A stretch of DNA of 64,000 bases from an uncultured Burkholderiales bacterium (GTDB taxonomy: Bacteria; Pseudomonadota; Gammaproteobacteria; Burkholderiales; Burkholderiaceae_C), in the NCBI GenBank assembly GCA_903886485.1, contig CAISMH010000019.1, positions 348,911-412,910 on the forward strand. Direction: 5' to 3'. The notes beneath the pieces are model-generated. The model saw only the letters and a list, made by a program, of their open reading frames with translations, was not told the DNA's origin and ran no database searches. Both the position numbers and the translations under genes were made by a program. This document shows positions 17,829-28,581 of this stretch, in pieces; positions within the stretch are counted from its first letter, which is position 1; every line of letters starts with the position of its first letter.

Positions 17829-19871
17829 ATGAAATTTCGAGTCATTGTGTCATTGTTTGCCAGCGTTTTCCTCGCGTTTGGCGCCGTTCATCCCAGCCTA
17901 GCCGCGCCCTCGGCCAACAATTCGCAGGCCGATGCCGTCATCAACGACATGGCCCAAGCCTTCAAACGTGGCGACCGCAAACGCCTCAGCGCCCTGCTCC
18001 CCCAAGCCAAAGGCCACCTGCTAGAGCCTTGGGCCGCCTACTGGGAACTCAAAGCACGCTTGGATGAAGCTTCAACACAAGAAGTGCGCGCCTTCTTGGC
18101 CCGCTACCCCGCCACCTACCAAGAAGACCGTCTGCGCAACGACTGGCTGCTGCTCTTGGGCCAGCGCCGCGACTGGAGCACCCTGAGCGACGAGCACCCT
18201 CACTACCGCATGCGCGACGACCGCGAACTGCGCTGCTACTACCTCACCATCGAACTGCTTGAAAAAGGCCCCCAAGCCAACCCAGCCATTGCCGAAGAAG
18301 TGCGCAAAAACTGGATGGCCATGAAAGAAGCCGACGACGGCTGCACCTTGGCCGCCGATCGCCTCTACTTCAGCAAACAGTTCACCGCCCTCGACATTTG
18401 GCGCAAAGCCCGCCTCATGGTGGAACACAACCGCCCACGCACCGCACGCAACGCCGTGCAAATCGTCGCCCCCGACGTGGCCAACATCGTGCCTGACGCC
18501 CTCAACAACGCGGAAAAGTTTTTAGCCAAACACATTGCTGCTCCCCAAAAAGTGCGTCAAGAGTTGGTCGTCATGGCCTTGGTCAAAGTGGCTACCACCG
18601 ACCCCGACAAAGCCGACAAGCTCATGCGCACGAAGTGGCAGCCCTACCTCACCACCGAAGAGCGCCACTGGGTGTGGGGCGTGATTGGTCGCCAATCCGC
18701 CATGCGTCTGGACGACGATGCGCTGGCGCACTTCGACCGCGTGGCACAGGACAAAGACCTGAACGACGACATGCTGGGCTGGAAAACTCGCGCCGCGTTG
18801 CGCGCGGGCAGCACACCCAAATGGAGCGTGGTGGAAGCGGCCATCGGCGCGATGAGTCCAGAGGCACGCAAAGACCCCACGTGGGTCTACTGGTACGCAC
18901 GTGCCTTGCTGGCGCGCAAAAAAGTCACCCCGCAAATTCAACAAGAAGCCAATGCGATGCTGGAGAGCATCGCTGGCGTGCGCGGCTTTTACGAACAACT
19001 GGCCCTCGAAGAACTGGGGCGCAAAGTCACCATTCCCGCACGCCCTGCTGCGCCCACCGCAGATGAAATGGAGATCGCACGACGCAACCCATCGCTGCAA
19101 CGCGCGCTCTACGCCATTGGCATGGGCTTGCGCAGCGAAGGCGTGCGTGAATGGAACTACGCCACCAACCTTGTGAGTGCCGATGGCAAAGCCGGCATGA
19201 TGAGCGACCGCGAGTTATTGGCGGCTGCACAGCTCGCTTGCGACAACCAAGTGTGGGATCGCTGCATCAACACCAGCGAACGTACCCGCTCGAGCGTTGA
19301 CTTTGAGCAACGCTTCCCGATGCCGCACAAAGAAGCCGTCATTGCGCGCGCCAAGAGCATCAACCTTGACCCCGCTTATGTGTATGGCTTAATCCGCCAA
19401 GAGAGCCGCTTCGTCACAGACGCACGCTCTGGCGTAGGCGCCTCGGGCCTCATGCAAGTCATGCCCGCCACGGCCAAATGGACGGCACGCAAAATTGGCC
19501 TGACCGGCTTCACGCCTGACCAAATCAGCGACCGTGACACCAACATCGCCATCGGCACCGGCTATTTGAAATTGGTCCTCGACAGCTTTGAAGGCTCCAT
19601 GCCCCTGGCCGCAGGCGCCTACAACGCCGGTCCCAGCCGTTCACGCCGCTGGCGCGCGCCCAACGATGGCCTTGGTCCCGTGCTCGAAGGTGCGATTTGG
19701 GCCGAAAACGTGCCCTTCAACGAAACTCGCGACTATGTGAAAAAAGTGCTGGCCAACACCACCAGTTATGCGGCGCTCATCACCGGCCAACCCCAGTCGC
19801 TCAAGGCCAAGCTCGGGCTGGTGGGGCCGCGTTCGGCGTCGGCACCGGCTGAAAACTTAGAGCTTCCCTGA
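17829..19871 (+). CDS. Soluble lytic murein transglycosylase (Slt-type)
   Basis: Periplasmic peptidoglycan lyase of 680 residues. A signal peptide covers about residues 1-25 (MKFRVIVSLFASVFLAFGAV, cleaved near SLAAPS). A long alpha-helical superhelical region follows, and a C-terminal SLT domain begins near AKSINLDPAYVYGLIRQESR with catalytic E525 in RQESRF. GASGLMQVMPATAKW and AAGAYNAGPSRSRRW are the other SLT blocks. The ATG at 17829 is chosen because it starts the signal peptide; an upstream in-frame extension overlaps the divergent gene. It is divergent from the cyclo-ligase gene. A hairpin without a T tract lies 20 bases after the stop. Confidence 0.93.
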   Translation: MKFRVIVSLFASVFLAFGAVHPSLAAPSANNSQADAVINDMAQAFKRGDRKRLSALLPQAKGHLLEPWAAYWELKARLDEASTQEVRAFLARYPATYQEDRLRNDWLLLLGQRRDWSTLSDEHPHYRMRDDRELRCYYLTIELLEKGPQANPAIAEEVRKNWMAMKEADDGCTLAADRLYFSKQFTALDIWRKARLMVEHNRPRTARNAVQIVAPDVANIVPDALNNAEKFLAKHIAAPQKVRQELVVMALVKVATTDPDKADKLMRTKWQPYLTTEERHWVWGVIGRQSAMRLDDDALAHFDRVAQDKDLNDDMLGWKTRAALRAGSTPKWSVVEAAIGAMSPEARKDPTWVYWYARALLARKKVTPQIQQEANAMLESIAGVRGFYEQLALEELGRKVTIPARPAAPTADEMEIARRNPSLQRALYAIGMGLRSEGVREWNYATNLVSADGKAGMMSDRELLAAAQLACDNQVWDRCINTSERTRSSVDFEQRFPMPHKEAVIARAKSINLDPAYVYGLIRQESRFVTDARSGVGASGLMQVMPATAKWTARKIGLTGFTPDQISDRDTNIAIGTGYLKLVLDSFEGSMPLAAGAYNAGPSRSRRWRAPNDGLGPVLEGAIWAENVPFNETRDYVKKVLANTTSYAALITGQPQSLKAKLGLVGPRSASAPAENLELP

Positions 19872-19890
19872 GACCTGCGTCACATGCCAC

Positions 19891-19910
19891 GACGCTGACC
19901 GCGCAGCGTC
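19891..19910. terminator. Hairpin downstream of slt
   Basis: The stem GACGCTG (19891-19897) pairs with CAGCGTC (19904-19910) around a 6-base loop, and CCA/TGG can extend it past a one-base bulge. There is no T tract, so it could be a weak or Rho-assisted terminator. The rest of the 260-base gap up to 20131 is AT-rich near its end (promoter-like for the next gene) but shows no gene. Confidence 0.35.
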
Positions 19911-20131
19911 TGGATGTGGCTTTGCACTGCCGCCATAGGCGCGACGGCTTAGGGCGCATGATCTCGATGCTCACCGCGACGGACAAACCTGTTGCATGTG
20001 CGCTGGCGATGTCCCTTTAAAACTAATTATTTCATCGACTCTTTGGCGCCGACTCCCCTGCGCCAACGGGGATCCATGTACTTTTTATTAGAAAATTATT
20101 TAAACTTTTAAAAACAATATTTTCGCGAGTT

Positions 20132-20995
20132 ATGGACACTTTACGTTTGCCCTGTAAAGATCTTCTCTGTCGGCTGGCATGTACCTTGATCTTGGTTGGT
20201 TTAAGCGCGTGTTCAAACAATGTCAGCAATCAAGGCAATGATCGCCCCAGCTATGGCCTGAATGACACGGGGATTGACTGGTGTACCGAAAATATCATCA
20301 CCCCTGGCACGTGGACCCAACCTGTGGTGTGTGCCTTGTTTCAGTGGGGAGCGAATTTGTGGGGCCTGCAGCAAGATGGGTATTTTGGAAGAGATGCACT
20401 AGCGGCGGCTGGCACTTTGAACAAAATCGGCAGCGGGATGGCGGGGTTTGATTTCACGCGTATCAATCTTGGCAACAACGGCACGACTTGGGACTGCGTG
20501 CAAGACAACGTGACGGGCCTGATGTGGGAAATCAAAAGCACGGACCCGACCCATCTGCGCTACCAAGATCACACCTACAGTTGGTACAACCCTGACGCAA
20601 GCACCAACGCGGGTAACGCAGGCTCGGATTTGGGCAGCAACTGCGTCGGCGTCGCGGATGTCACGCGCTGCAACACGCAGAGTTATGCGGAGGCGGTGAA
20701 TCGCGCAAAGCTATGCGGTTACAGCGACTGGCGACTGCCCAATATTGACGAATTGCAAAGTCTTGTGCATTTGGGTCAAACCACGGAAGACCCCAATTTG
20801 TTGCTGACTTTCAAAATTGACATCACCATGTTTCCGGAGGGAAGCTTCTCCATGCTCACGGTGTGGTCGAGCACGCCCACACTCCAACCGCCCAATGGCA
20901 CTGGATGGGTGATTGATTTTTCAACGGGGGAGGCGCTTGACGCGAACCTTTTGAGTGAAAACGCGGTGCGCTTGGTTCGGAGTTCCCAGCCATGA
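20132..20995 (+). CDS. DUF1566 (Lcl C-terminal) lipoprotein
   Basis: A predicted lipoprotein of 287 residues with a lipobox at C27 (ILVGLSAC). The C-terminal DUF1566/Lcl domain carries the hallmarks TWDCVQDNVTGLMWE and CGYSDWRLPNIDELQSLV, and its end AVRLVRSS. Several cysteines (for example C183, C191 and C204 regions) suggest disulfides outside the cytoplasm. In Legionella, Lcl is a surface adhesin; the exact role here is unknown. The preceding gap is AT-rich. The stop overlaps the next DUF1566 gene as ATGA, so the pair is translationally coupled and probably acts together. Confidence 0.82.
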   Translation: MDTLRLPCKDLLCRLACTLILVGLSACSNNVSNQGNDRPSYGLNDTGIDWCTENIITPGTWTQPVVCALFQWGANLWGLQQDGYFGRDALAAAGTLNKIGSGMAGFDFTRINLGNNGTTWDCVQDNVTGLMWEIKSTDPTHLRYQDHTYSWYNPDASTNAGNAGSDLGSNCVGVADVTRCNTQSYAEAVNRAKLCGYSDWRLPNIDELQSLVHLGQTTEDPNLLLTFKIDITMFPEGSFSMLTVWSSTPTLQPPNGTGWVIDFSTGEALDANLLSENAVRLVRSSQP

Positions 20996-21492
20996 ACCAT
21001 GCACAGTGGACAACGTGGCTCATTGGCCTGATTGGCATCTCAGGCACCGCCCATGCGACTTGCCCGACGAACGTCGTCAAGCTCAAGCCTGACAGTCGCT
21101 ACGAGGTGGTGGCAGGCGCGACGCCGGCGGGCAGTGAGGTGCGGGATAAAGTCACGGGCCTGATCTGGCAGCGCTGCATGAACGGAATGACTTGGAACGG
21201 CAGCACTTGTACAGGTGTCGCCGCCACCGCCAATTGGAAAACCACGCTTGATCTCGCGCGCTTGGCCACGCCAAGTACGGCGCCCTCTGCGCAAGCTTGG
21301 CGTGTGCCCAGCTATGCAGAGCTGATCAGTTTGACGGACCGAAGTTGTTATGCGCCTGCGATCAATGAAACTTGGTTTCCAGCCACGTCATCGGGGCCAA
21401 CGTGGACGTCCTCGCCCTCTTCTGAAATAGACCCGCTGGTATTTCCCCACCTCGTGCTTTATACATGGGGGGGTGTCTTTCAGTTCGGGTAA
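20992..21492 (+). CDS. DUF1566 domain protein, frameshifted at a G7 tract
   Basis: Second DUF1566 protein, with a signal peptide (MNHAQWTTWLIGLIGISGTA, cleaved near AHAT) and domain blocks KVTGLIWQRCMNGMTW and AWRVPSYAELISL. As written, it stops at 166 residues after WGGVFQFG. The +1-shifted frame (equivalent to losing one G from the run at 21467-21473) continues as SFSSGNSFYYYGRANTW and then PVRFVR to a stop at 21545-21547, which is the normal DUF1566 ending. The reading frame is therefore broken within a homopolymer: a real mutation, a slippage switch or a sequencing error. The start overlaps the upstream DUF1566 gene by 4 bases. Confidence 0.75.
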   Translation: MNHAQWTTWLIGLIGISGTAHATCPTNVVKLKPDSRYEVVAGATPAGSEVRDKVTGLIWQRCMNGMTWNGSTCTGVAATANWKTTLDLARLATPSTAPSAQAWRVPSYAELISLTDRSCYAPAINETWFPATSSGPTWTSSPSSEIDPLVFPHLVLYTWGGVFQFG

Positions 21493-21547
21493 TTCTTTCT
21501 ATTACTACGGCCGAGCAAACACTTGGCCTGTGCGCTTTGTCCGATAG
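21467..21547 (+). other. G7 homopolymer and out-of-frame DUF1566 C-terminus
   Basis: Seven consecutive G (21467-21473) are followed by about 24 codons in the alternate frame that restore the conserved DUF1566 C-terminal motif PVRFVR before TAG at 21545. With six G the protein would be 184 residues long. Confidence 0.65.
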
Positions 21548-21695
21548 TTTGAATTGGCACTGTGATTCAAAAATACAAGGTTTATTCGTGATGGCCTCGC
21601 CGATGGCCAGAGCGTTGGCAGGAAAATCGCCAAATCCTCCACCTATTCCTGATGACAGCGCTCATCTCCAGGCCTTTTTTTCACAGGCTACGCTC

Positions 21696-21722
21696 TTGAA
21701 ATCCTCCAAGATGACCTAAAAT
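21696..21722 (+). promoter_or_regulatory. Promoter of groESL
   Basis: A -35-like TTGAAA (21696-21701) and a -10-like TAAAAT (21717-21722) with 15-base spacing lie just ahead of the CIRCE element, so HrcA bound there would block the start site. The 338-base stretch 21493-21830 otherwise holds only the DUF1566 frameshift tail, this promoter and CIRCE. A short unrelated open frame there is not supported. Confidence 0.5.
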
Positions 21723-21748
21723 TAGCACTCAATGACATGGAGTGCTAA
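21722..21748. promoter_or_regulatory. CIRCE element (HrcA operator)
   Basis: TTAGCACTC (21722-21730), nine spacer bases, then GAGTGCTAA (21740-21748) is a perfect match to the CIRCE consensus. It lies 82 bases upstream of groES. The heat-shock repressor HrcA is expected to bind here; hrcA itself is not in the window. Confidence 0.95.
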
Positions 21749-21830
21749 CAGCGCTGTGTCAGTGGCTAATTGGCGTCCAGTGTGTCTGGGCGCTTTGCTT
21801 TCAACCCTTTAGTTCCTATTTGGAGATGCA

Positions 21831-22118
21831 ATGAAACTTCGTCCTCTCGGCGACCGCGTGATCGTTAAACGTATCGACAGCGAAACAAAAACCGCTTCTG
21901 GCATCGTGATCCCTGATTCAGCCGCTGAAAAGCCTGATCAAGGTGAAGTTCTGGCCGTTGGCCCAGGCAAAACCAATGACAAAGGCGACATCAAAGCCTT
22001 GACCGTGAAAGTCGGCGACCGCGTGTTGTTTGGCAAATACAGCGGCCAAACCGTCAAGGTCAATGGCGACGAGCTGTTGGTAATGAAAGAAGAAGACCTC
22101 TTCGCCGTTGTCGAATAA
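21831..22118 (+). CDS. groES: Co-chaperonin GroES
   Basis: A 95-residue co-chaperonin that caps GroEL. It begins [14 protein letters not shown]; the mobile loop region around [20 protein letters not shown] and the roof region with GKTNDKG are in place, and the C-terminus is [12 protein letters not shown]. groEL follows 36 bases downstream in the same operon. A perfect CIRCE operator upstream indicates HrcA control. Confidence 0.98.
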   Translation: MKLRPLGDRVIVKRIDSETKTASGIVIPDSAAEKPDQGEVLAVGPGKTNDKGDIKALTVKVGDRVLFGKYSGQTVKVNGDELLVMKEEDLFAVVE

Positions 22119-22142
22119 GTGTTCACTGATTCAGAAATTTAA

Positions 22143-23807
<1,665 letters not shown>

Positions 23808-23942
23808 TTGCTCCTTGCCTGAGGCGCCACACCGGCGTTGCAAGGGCTTGCCGTGGCGATGCCACTGTCTATGCCCTTGCGCCTTGGTTTGGCACCTCAT
23901 GCTGCGTCGGGATGCATTTTTTTGCAGACTGACAAACCCAAT

Positions 23943-23979
23943 AAAAAAGCCCCGCAAGCAATTGCGGGGCTTTTTTTCG
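23943..23979. terminator. Bidirectional intrinsic terminator between groEL and tal
   Basis: A run of A, the stem GCCCCGCAA, loop GCAA, stem TTGCGGGGC and then seven T (23949-23977 core) form a classic rho-independent terminator. Flanking A and T runs make it usable from both strands, and it lies between the convergent groEL and tal genes. The remaining part of the 186-base gap shows nothing else. Confidence 0.92.
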
Positions 23980-23993
23980 TCGGTGTGATCTGC

Positions 23994-24935
23994 TTAGTGC
24001 ATCAACGCCTCTAGCTTTACCGCATCCACACAGAACGCACGAATGCCTTCCGCCAATTTCTCGGTGGCCATGGCGTCTTCATTCATGGCGTAGCGGAACG
24101 AGGCCTCGGTGTGATGCACCACTGGCAAATCGAGTTTCATGGCGGCAGAAGCGCTCAGAGCTTGCGCTAAAGGCTCGTTCGAGGCCCCCAACTGCGCCAG
24201 CAACTCGGGCGCAATGGTCAGCAAATCACAACCTGCCAAGGCGGTGATTTGGCCCACGTTGCGAAAGCTCGCACCCATCACTTCAGTCTGGATGCCGTGG
24301 CGTTTGTAGTGGTTGTAAATCGCACGAACGGACTTCACGCCGGGGTCATGGGCGTTCGCATTGTCCGCTTCGACCCACGCACTGCCCGCTGACTTTTTGT
24401 ACCAGTCGTAAATGCGGCCCACGAAGGGAGAGATAAGTTGCACCTTGGCGTCACCACACGCCACCGCCTGCGCGAACGAAAACAGCAGAGTGAGGTTGGT
24501 GCGAATGCCTTCGCGCTCTAACTCGGCGGCGGCTTGAATGCCTTCCCAAGTGGACGCAATTTTGATGAGCACGCGCTCGCGCGTCACACCTTGCGCTTCG
24601 TACAAGGCCATGATGCGTTTGGCGCGGGCCACGGTGGCTGCGGTGTCAAAACTCAAACGCGCATCCACTTCGGTGGACACACGCCCCGGGATGGTGGCCA
24701 AGATCTCGCAACCAAATCGCACCAACAAGCGGTCTATCTGCGCGTCCATCGGCTCCTTGCCATGGGCGGCCACGGTAGCTTTGAGCAAGGGCAAGTACTC
24801 CGGCTTTTGCACCGCCTTCAAAATCAACGAAGGGTTGGTAGTGGCGTCTTGCGGCTGGAATTGGGCGAGCTGCTTGAAGTCGCCCGTGTCGGCCACGACG
24901 GTGGTGAATTGCTTGAGGGCGTCGAGTTGGTTCAT
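23994..24935 (-). CDS. tal: Transaldolase
   Basis: Non-oxidative pentose-phosphate enzyme that transfers dihydroxyacetone between sedoheptulose-7-P and glyceraldehyde-3-P. The N-terminal [12 protein letters not shown] block (near residue 30) and the active-site [15 protein letters not shown] block with the Schiff-base lysine are both present, and the length of 313 residues is that of the TalB type. It faces groEL across a shared terminator and is divergent from the GT9 gene with a 70-base gap. No pentose-phosphate partner gene is adjacent. Confidence 0.96.
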   Translation of the reverse strand: MNQLDALKQFTTVVADTGDFKQLAQFQPQDATTNPSLILKAVQKPEYLPLLKATVAAHGKEPMDAQIDRLLVRFGCEILATIPGRVSTEVDARLSFDTAATVARAKRIMALYEAQGVTRERVLIKIASTWEGIQAAAELEREGIRTNLTLLFSFAQAVACGDAKVQLISPFVGRIYDWYKKSAGSAWVEADNANAHDPGVKSVRAIYNHYKRHGIQTEVMGASFRNVGQITALAGCDLLTIAPELLAQLGASNEPLAQALSASAAMKLDLPVVHHTEASFRYAMNEDAMATEKLAEGIRAFCVDAVKLEALMH

Positions 24936-25005
24936 GGGTCAAATTATCAGGCCGATCAAGCGCATAGAAAGGCTCAGCCAAGGGGAATGGGATAATTTCA
25001 GCATT

Positions 25006-26262
25006 ATGAAAATTTCGACACAACGCGCAATCGATCGCTGGGTAGGCCAAGCGTTGTGCGCCCTGCTTTCGGTGTGGTCCAAGCTGGTCGCGGTGTGGGC
25101 ACCTCAGGCCCACCTGCACCGCAACGCAACACCTCAAATTTTGGTCATCTTGCTGTCGGAAATGGGCTCCGTCGTGTTGGCCAAAGCCATGTTTGACTCG
25201 CTCAAAGCCAAGCACCCCGGCGCCGATTTGCATGTCTTGCAACTCAAGAAGAACCAAGGCGTGATGCGTCTGCTGGGTTTCGTGCCAGAAGCCAATTTGC
25301 ATTCTTTGAACGATGCCTCACTCGGCACCTTGCTGCATGACCTGTGGCACACCACGCGCACGCTGCGCGCGTTGCAACTCGATGGCGTGATCGACTGCGA
25401 ACTGTTCTCGCGCATCAGCGCCTTACTCAGCTACGCCTGCGGTGCGCGCGTCCGCGTGGGCTTTACGGCGCACACACAAGAAGGCTTGTACCGCGGCAGC
25501 TTCATCAACGCGCCCTTGCCCTACAACACCTACCAACACATCAGCCTGCAATTTGTCGGCTTGGCCAAAGTGATGGAGGAGACGCTCACGTGGACCCGCG
25601 CACAACTGAACGACACCACACGACGACCCCTCAACCGATTCTTGTTGCCCAGCATCCAACGCAGCTTGCCGCAACTGCCTGTCGATGCAACGGATGCACA
25701 GGCCTTCCAAGACCGCTTGCGCACAGACTTTGCCGACTTCATGGGCAACACCAAACGCGTGTTGTTGTATGTGAGTGGGGGTGCATTGCCGATCCGTGCT
25801 TGGCCCGAAGACAGCTACATCGCGTTGGCCAAAAACTTGATTGCCAACGGTTGTGCCGTCGGCGTGATTGGTTTGCCCGAAGACACCCCACAAGCTCAAC
25901 GCGTGCTGCATGCGGTCAACAACCCACGCTGCATCGGCCTGACGGGCTATACGCGCAACCTGCGCGAGTTGCTCATGCTGTTTCACAACGCGGAGTTGCT
26001 GGTGACCAACGATGGCGGCCCCGGCCACTTTGCCAGCCTCACACCGATTGATGTGATCGCCTTCTTCGGCCCCGAAACTGGCCGTCTCTATGGCCCCATC
26101 AGTGAACGTGCCACCGTGTTGGAGTCGGGCATGGCTTGCTCGCCTTGTTTAACGGCTTACAACCACCGCGACAGCTTTTGCGATGGGGACAACCAGTGCC
26201 TCAAAGTCATCACCGTCGGTGAGGTTGAAAAACTGGTGCTGCATAAATTGCAACTCATTTAA
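25006..26262 (+). CDS. Glycosyltransferase family 9 (heptosyltransferase-like)
   Basis: A 418-residue GT-B enzyme of the ADP-heptose:LPS heptosyltransferase family. The N-terminal domain starts with QILVILLSEMGSVVLAKAMF, a variant of the usual IGD motif. The C-terminal donor domain has LLYVSGGALPIRAWPEDSY and the hallmark TNDGGPGHFASL followed by FFGPETGRLYGPI. The start at 25006 is preferred because the upstream in-frame stretch is antisense to tal. Its stop is immediately followed by the ATG of the GtrA::GT-C gene, so they form an operon. The acceptor is unknown; because the GDSL-like start is altered, the donor need not be ADP-heptose. Confidence 0.83.
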   Translation: MKISTQRAIDRWVGQALCALLSVWSKLVAVWAPQAHLHRNATPQILVILLSEMGSVVLAKAMFDSLKAKHPGADLHVLQLKKNQGVMRLLGFVPEANLHSLNDASLGTLLHDLWHTTRTLRALQLDGVIDCELFSRISALLSYACGARVRVGFTAHTQEGLYRGSFINAPLPYNTYQHISLQFVGLAKVMEETLTWTRAQLNDTTRRPLNRFLLPSIQRSLPQLPVDATDAQAFQDRLRTDFADFMGNTKRVLLYVSGGALPIRAWPEDSYIALAKNLIANGCAVGVIGLPEDTPQAQRVLHAVNNPRCIGLTGYTRNLRELLMLFHNAELLVTNDGGPGHFASLTPIDVIAFFGPETGRLYGPISERATVLESGMACSPCLTAYNHRDSFCDGDNQCLKVITVGEVEKLVLHKLQLI

Positions 26263-28581
26263 ATGACCACACAGACCTCGGCTGATCGCAGCCCCTCCTT
26301 CGTACAAACCATGTTGGCGCGTTGGCGCTACATCAAGTTTGGCTTAGTCGGGGCCAGCGGCACGGTGGTGAACTTGGTCGTGCTGTATGTGTGCCAAGAG
26401 TTTTTACTGGCGGCCATCGCCGCCAGCGAGCAGCGTTTGTACGCCTCGTTGGCCATTGCCATCTTGCTGGCCACCGTGAACAACTTTGTGTGGAACCGCC
26501 TGTGGACTTGGCGTGACCGCCATGCCGAGTTTCATGGCGGCATCACCTCACAGTTGGTGCGCTATGGCCTCGCCTCTTGGCTGGGCACCAGCGTGCAATA
26601 CATCATGACGCTGTGGTTGGCGCAACACGTGCACTACCTGCTCGGTAACGTGCTCGCCATTGTGTTGGCCAGTGTCATCAACTACTTTGCCAACGACTGG
26701 TGGACTTTCAAAGGCAACCCACGCGAGGTGTCGGACCACGAACGCACCCAGCGCTACCAAAGCATCACCCTCGCTTTGTTGGTGTTGGCGATGCTGGTGT
26801 ACCTGTTCGATCTGGGTGGCGAAAACATCCCGCGCAATGGCGACGAGTTGGTCTACACCCACATCGCGTTCAAGACCTGGCTGCAAGCACACACCACAGG
26901 CGCGTGGCTGCCGCTCGCTTCCGACCTCGACCACATGCGCAACACCAAACCGCCGCTGCTGTTTTGGCAAGCCATGCTGGTGCCGTGGCTGGGCTTGGAG
27001 TGGCAGCTGCTGTGGTTGCGCGTGCCGAGCTTGCTCTACACCCTCGCCAACACCGCGCTGGTGGTCTGGGCGGCACGCGCCTTGGCCCTCGATGCGCTGC
27101 GCCACAAGGCAGAACCATCCCCCTTTCCCAAAGTGCTCAACGCCAACACCTTAGGTCTGATCGCGGGCTTGATTTTTTTAGGGTGCTTCAGCACCTACCG
27201 CTATGGCCGCCCCTACCTGACCAGCGCGATTGAAACCTTCTGGATGAACCTGCCGTTTTGGTGGCTGCTGTGCCAAGTGCTGCGCGCACGCCATCACACC
27301 CAGAGCAATGGCGCGACTGATGCCACGTTCCAGCCTGCCCGCAGTTTGTTTGTGGTGGCAGGGATCAGCTGGGGCATGGTGGCTCTGTACAAATCGTTTG
27401 TGTTGATCGCACCCTTGGCTGCCACGCTGTTCCTGAGCCTGTGCTGGCTCAACCACCGCGCGTGGTGGGCTTGGTTTGTCCGCGTGGCCTTGAGCACTGC
27501 CTTTGCGCTGGGCGTGTTCGCCCTGTGGTTTGTGGTGGACCCCGACCCGATGGGCGTGTGGCGAGAGTTTGTGGTGGGCGAGAACTGGGGCAAAGTCAGC
27601 GCTGGTGGCCCCAGCTATTGGCACACCGCCTTGGTAGGGGGCTTCAGCATTTGGGTGCAAGCCTTGGGCCTTTTACAAAATGGGGCCATGCTGGGGCCTC
27701 TCATCTTTGGCGTGGCCATTTGGGGCTTGTTTCAAATGCGCCCCGCTTGGCGTGCACGTCTTCAGGGCGTGGTGCAACCACAAGCCGTGCTGTGGATGTA
27801 TGTGCTGCTGCTGAGTGTGTTTTTCATGGTGCCCAGCCAACGCTCGGCCCGCTACCTGATCCCTCTCATGCCGGTGATGGGTGTGTTGTGCGCCCTCTGG
27901 CTGTGGCGTTTGCCGCAGTGGGCCCAACGCACGGCGATGGGGCTGGGGACGGTGTTGAGTTTGTTGGGGCTGGGTTTCTTAGGCCTGTTCTTGTGGGCCG
28001 GTTGGCGCATTGACCTCTACCCCTTGTGGGGTCGTCTCGGGCTGTTGCTGATCTTGGCCTTGCAAGTGTTGGCGTTGCTGCGCTTGTTTGGCACGCTGTT
28101 CTCGCGCGCTGGGGGGCAGACCTTGCAAGCGAGTTGGATTTGGTTATTCGGTTTGGTGCTCAGCCTGTTTGCCTGGTTTGGCATGTTGTGTGCGCCGCTG
28201 CACACTGCATCCAACACGTATGCGCCGGAGGTGGTGGCACAAGTGCAAGGCGCCAAACTCGCCACGCCGAGCAACTTCAATGGCGACTTTGAACGTTGGC
28301 GCTTTTTGATCCCCGGCGTGGGCCGCATCACGCCCTACATGGACCACGAACCCAACGCAGACGCCGACATTGCGCAACGCCTGCAAACCTTTGATGCCGT
28401 GGTGGTGCACCGCTATTGGAACGAGCCCGCACCCGACTGCGCCCAAGCACACTGCCAACTCTTGGCGCAACGCATCGGGCTGCGTGGCCGCCATCCTGCT
28501 GGTGAGATCAACTTCCAGAGCTTGCAAACCCCAGAACGTGTGCTGTTCTGGCGCGAATACCTGTTGGTGAAGAAACCTTAA
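26263..28581 (+). CDS. GtrA flippase domain fused to ArnT-like GT-C glycosyltransferase
   Basis: A 772-residue membrane protein with two parts. Residues about 20-155 form a four-helix GtrA domain (YIKFGLVGASGTVVNLVVLY, later NVLAIVLASVINYFANDWWTF), the family that helps move polyprenyl-phosphate sugars across the membrane. Residues about 165-772 are an ArnT/PMT-type GT-C transferase with an acidic first loop (NIPRNGDELVYTHIAF), the TKPPLLFWQA motif, about eleven hydrophobic helices and a periplasmic C-terminal domain. The fusion suggests flipping and use of one lipid-linked sugar. It starts directly after the GT9 stop. Donor identity is not encoded in the sequence; the polyprenyl-phosphate pentose cluster at 36.5-40.5 kb is a candidate source. 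Confidence 0.85.
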   Translation: MTTQTSADRSPSFVQTMLARWRYIKFGLVGASGTVVNLVVLYVCQEFLLAAIAASEQRLYASLAIAILLATVNNFVWNRLWTWRDRHAEFHGGITSQLVRYGLASWLGTSVQYIMTLWLAQHVHYLLGNVLAIVLASVINYFANDWWTFKGNPREVSDHERTQRYQSITLALLVLAMLVYLFDLGGENIPRNGDELVYTHIAFKTWLQAHTTGAWLPLASDLDHMRNTKPPLLFWQAMLVPWLGLEWQLLWLRVPSLLYTLANTALVVWAARALALDALRHKAEPSPFPKVLNANTLGLIAGLIFLGCFSTYRYGRPYLTSAIETFWMNLPFWWLLCQVLRARHHTQSNGATDATFQPARSLFVVAGISWGMVALYKSFVLIAPLAATLFLSLCWLNHRAWWAWFVRVALSTAFALGVFALWFVVDPDPMGVWREFVVGENWGKVSAGGPSYWHTALVGGFSIWVQALGLLQNGAMLGPLIFGVAIWGLFQMRPAWRARLQGVVQPQAVLWMYVLLLSVFFMVPSQRSARYLIPLMPVMGVLCALWLWRLPQWAQRTAMGLGTVLSLLGLGFLGLFLWAGWRIDLYPLWGRLGLLLILALQVLALLRLFGTLFSRAGGQTLQASWIWLFGLVLSLFAWFGMLCAPLHTASNTYAPEVVAQVQGAKLATPSNFNGDFERWRFLIPGVGRITPYMDHEPNADADIAQRLQTFDAVVVHRYWNEPAPDCAQAHCQLLAQRIGLRGRHPAGEINFQSLQTPERVLFWREYLLVKKP

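Noticed and set aside
21465..21719. 84-codon open frame between DUF1566 and groES
   Set aside because: It overlaps the frameshift tail and the groES promoter, shows no ribosome site, and the peptide has no family features.
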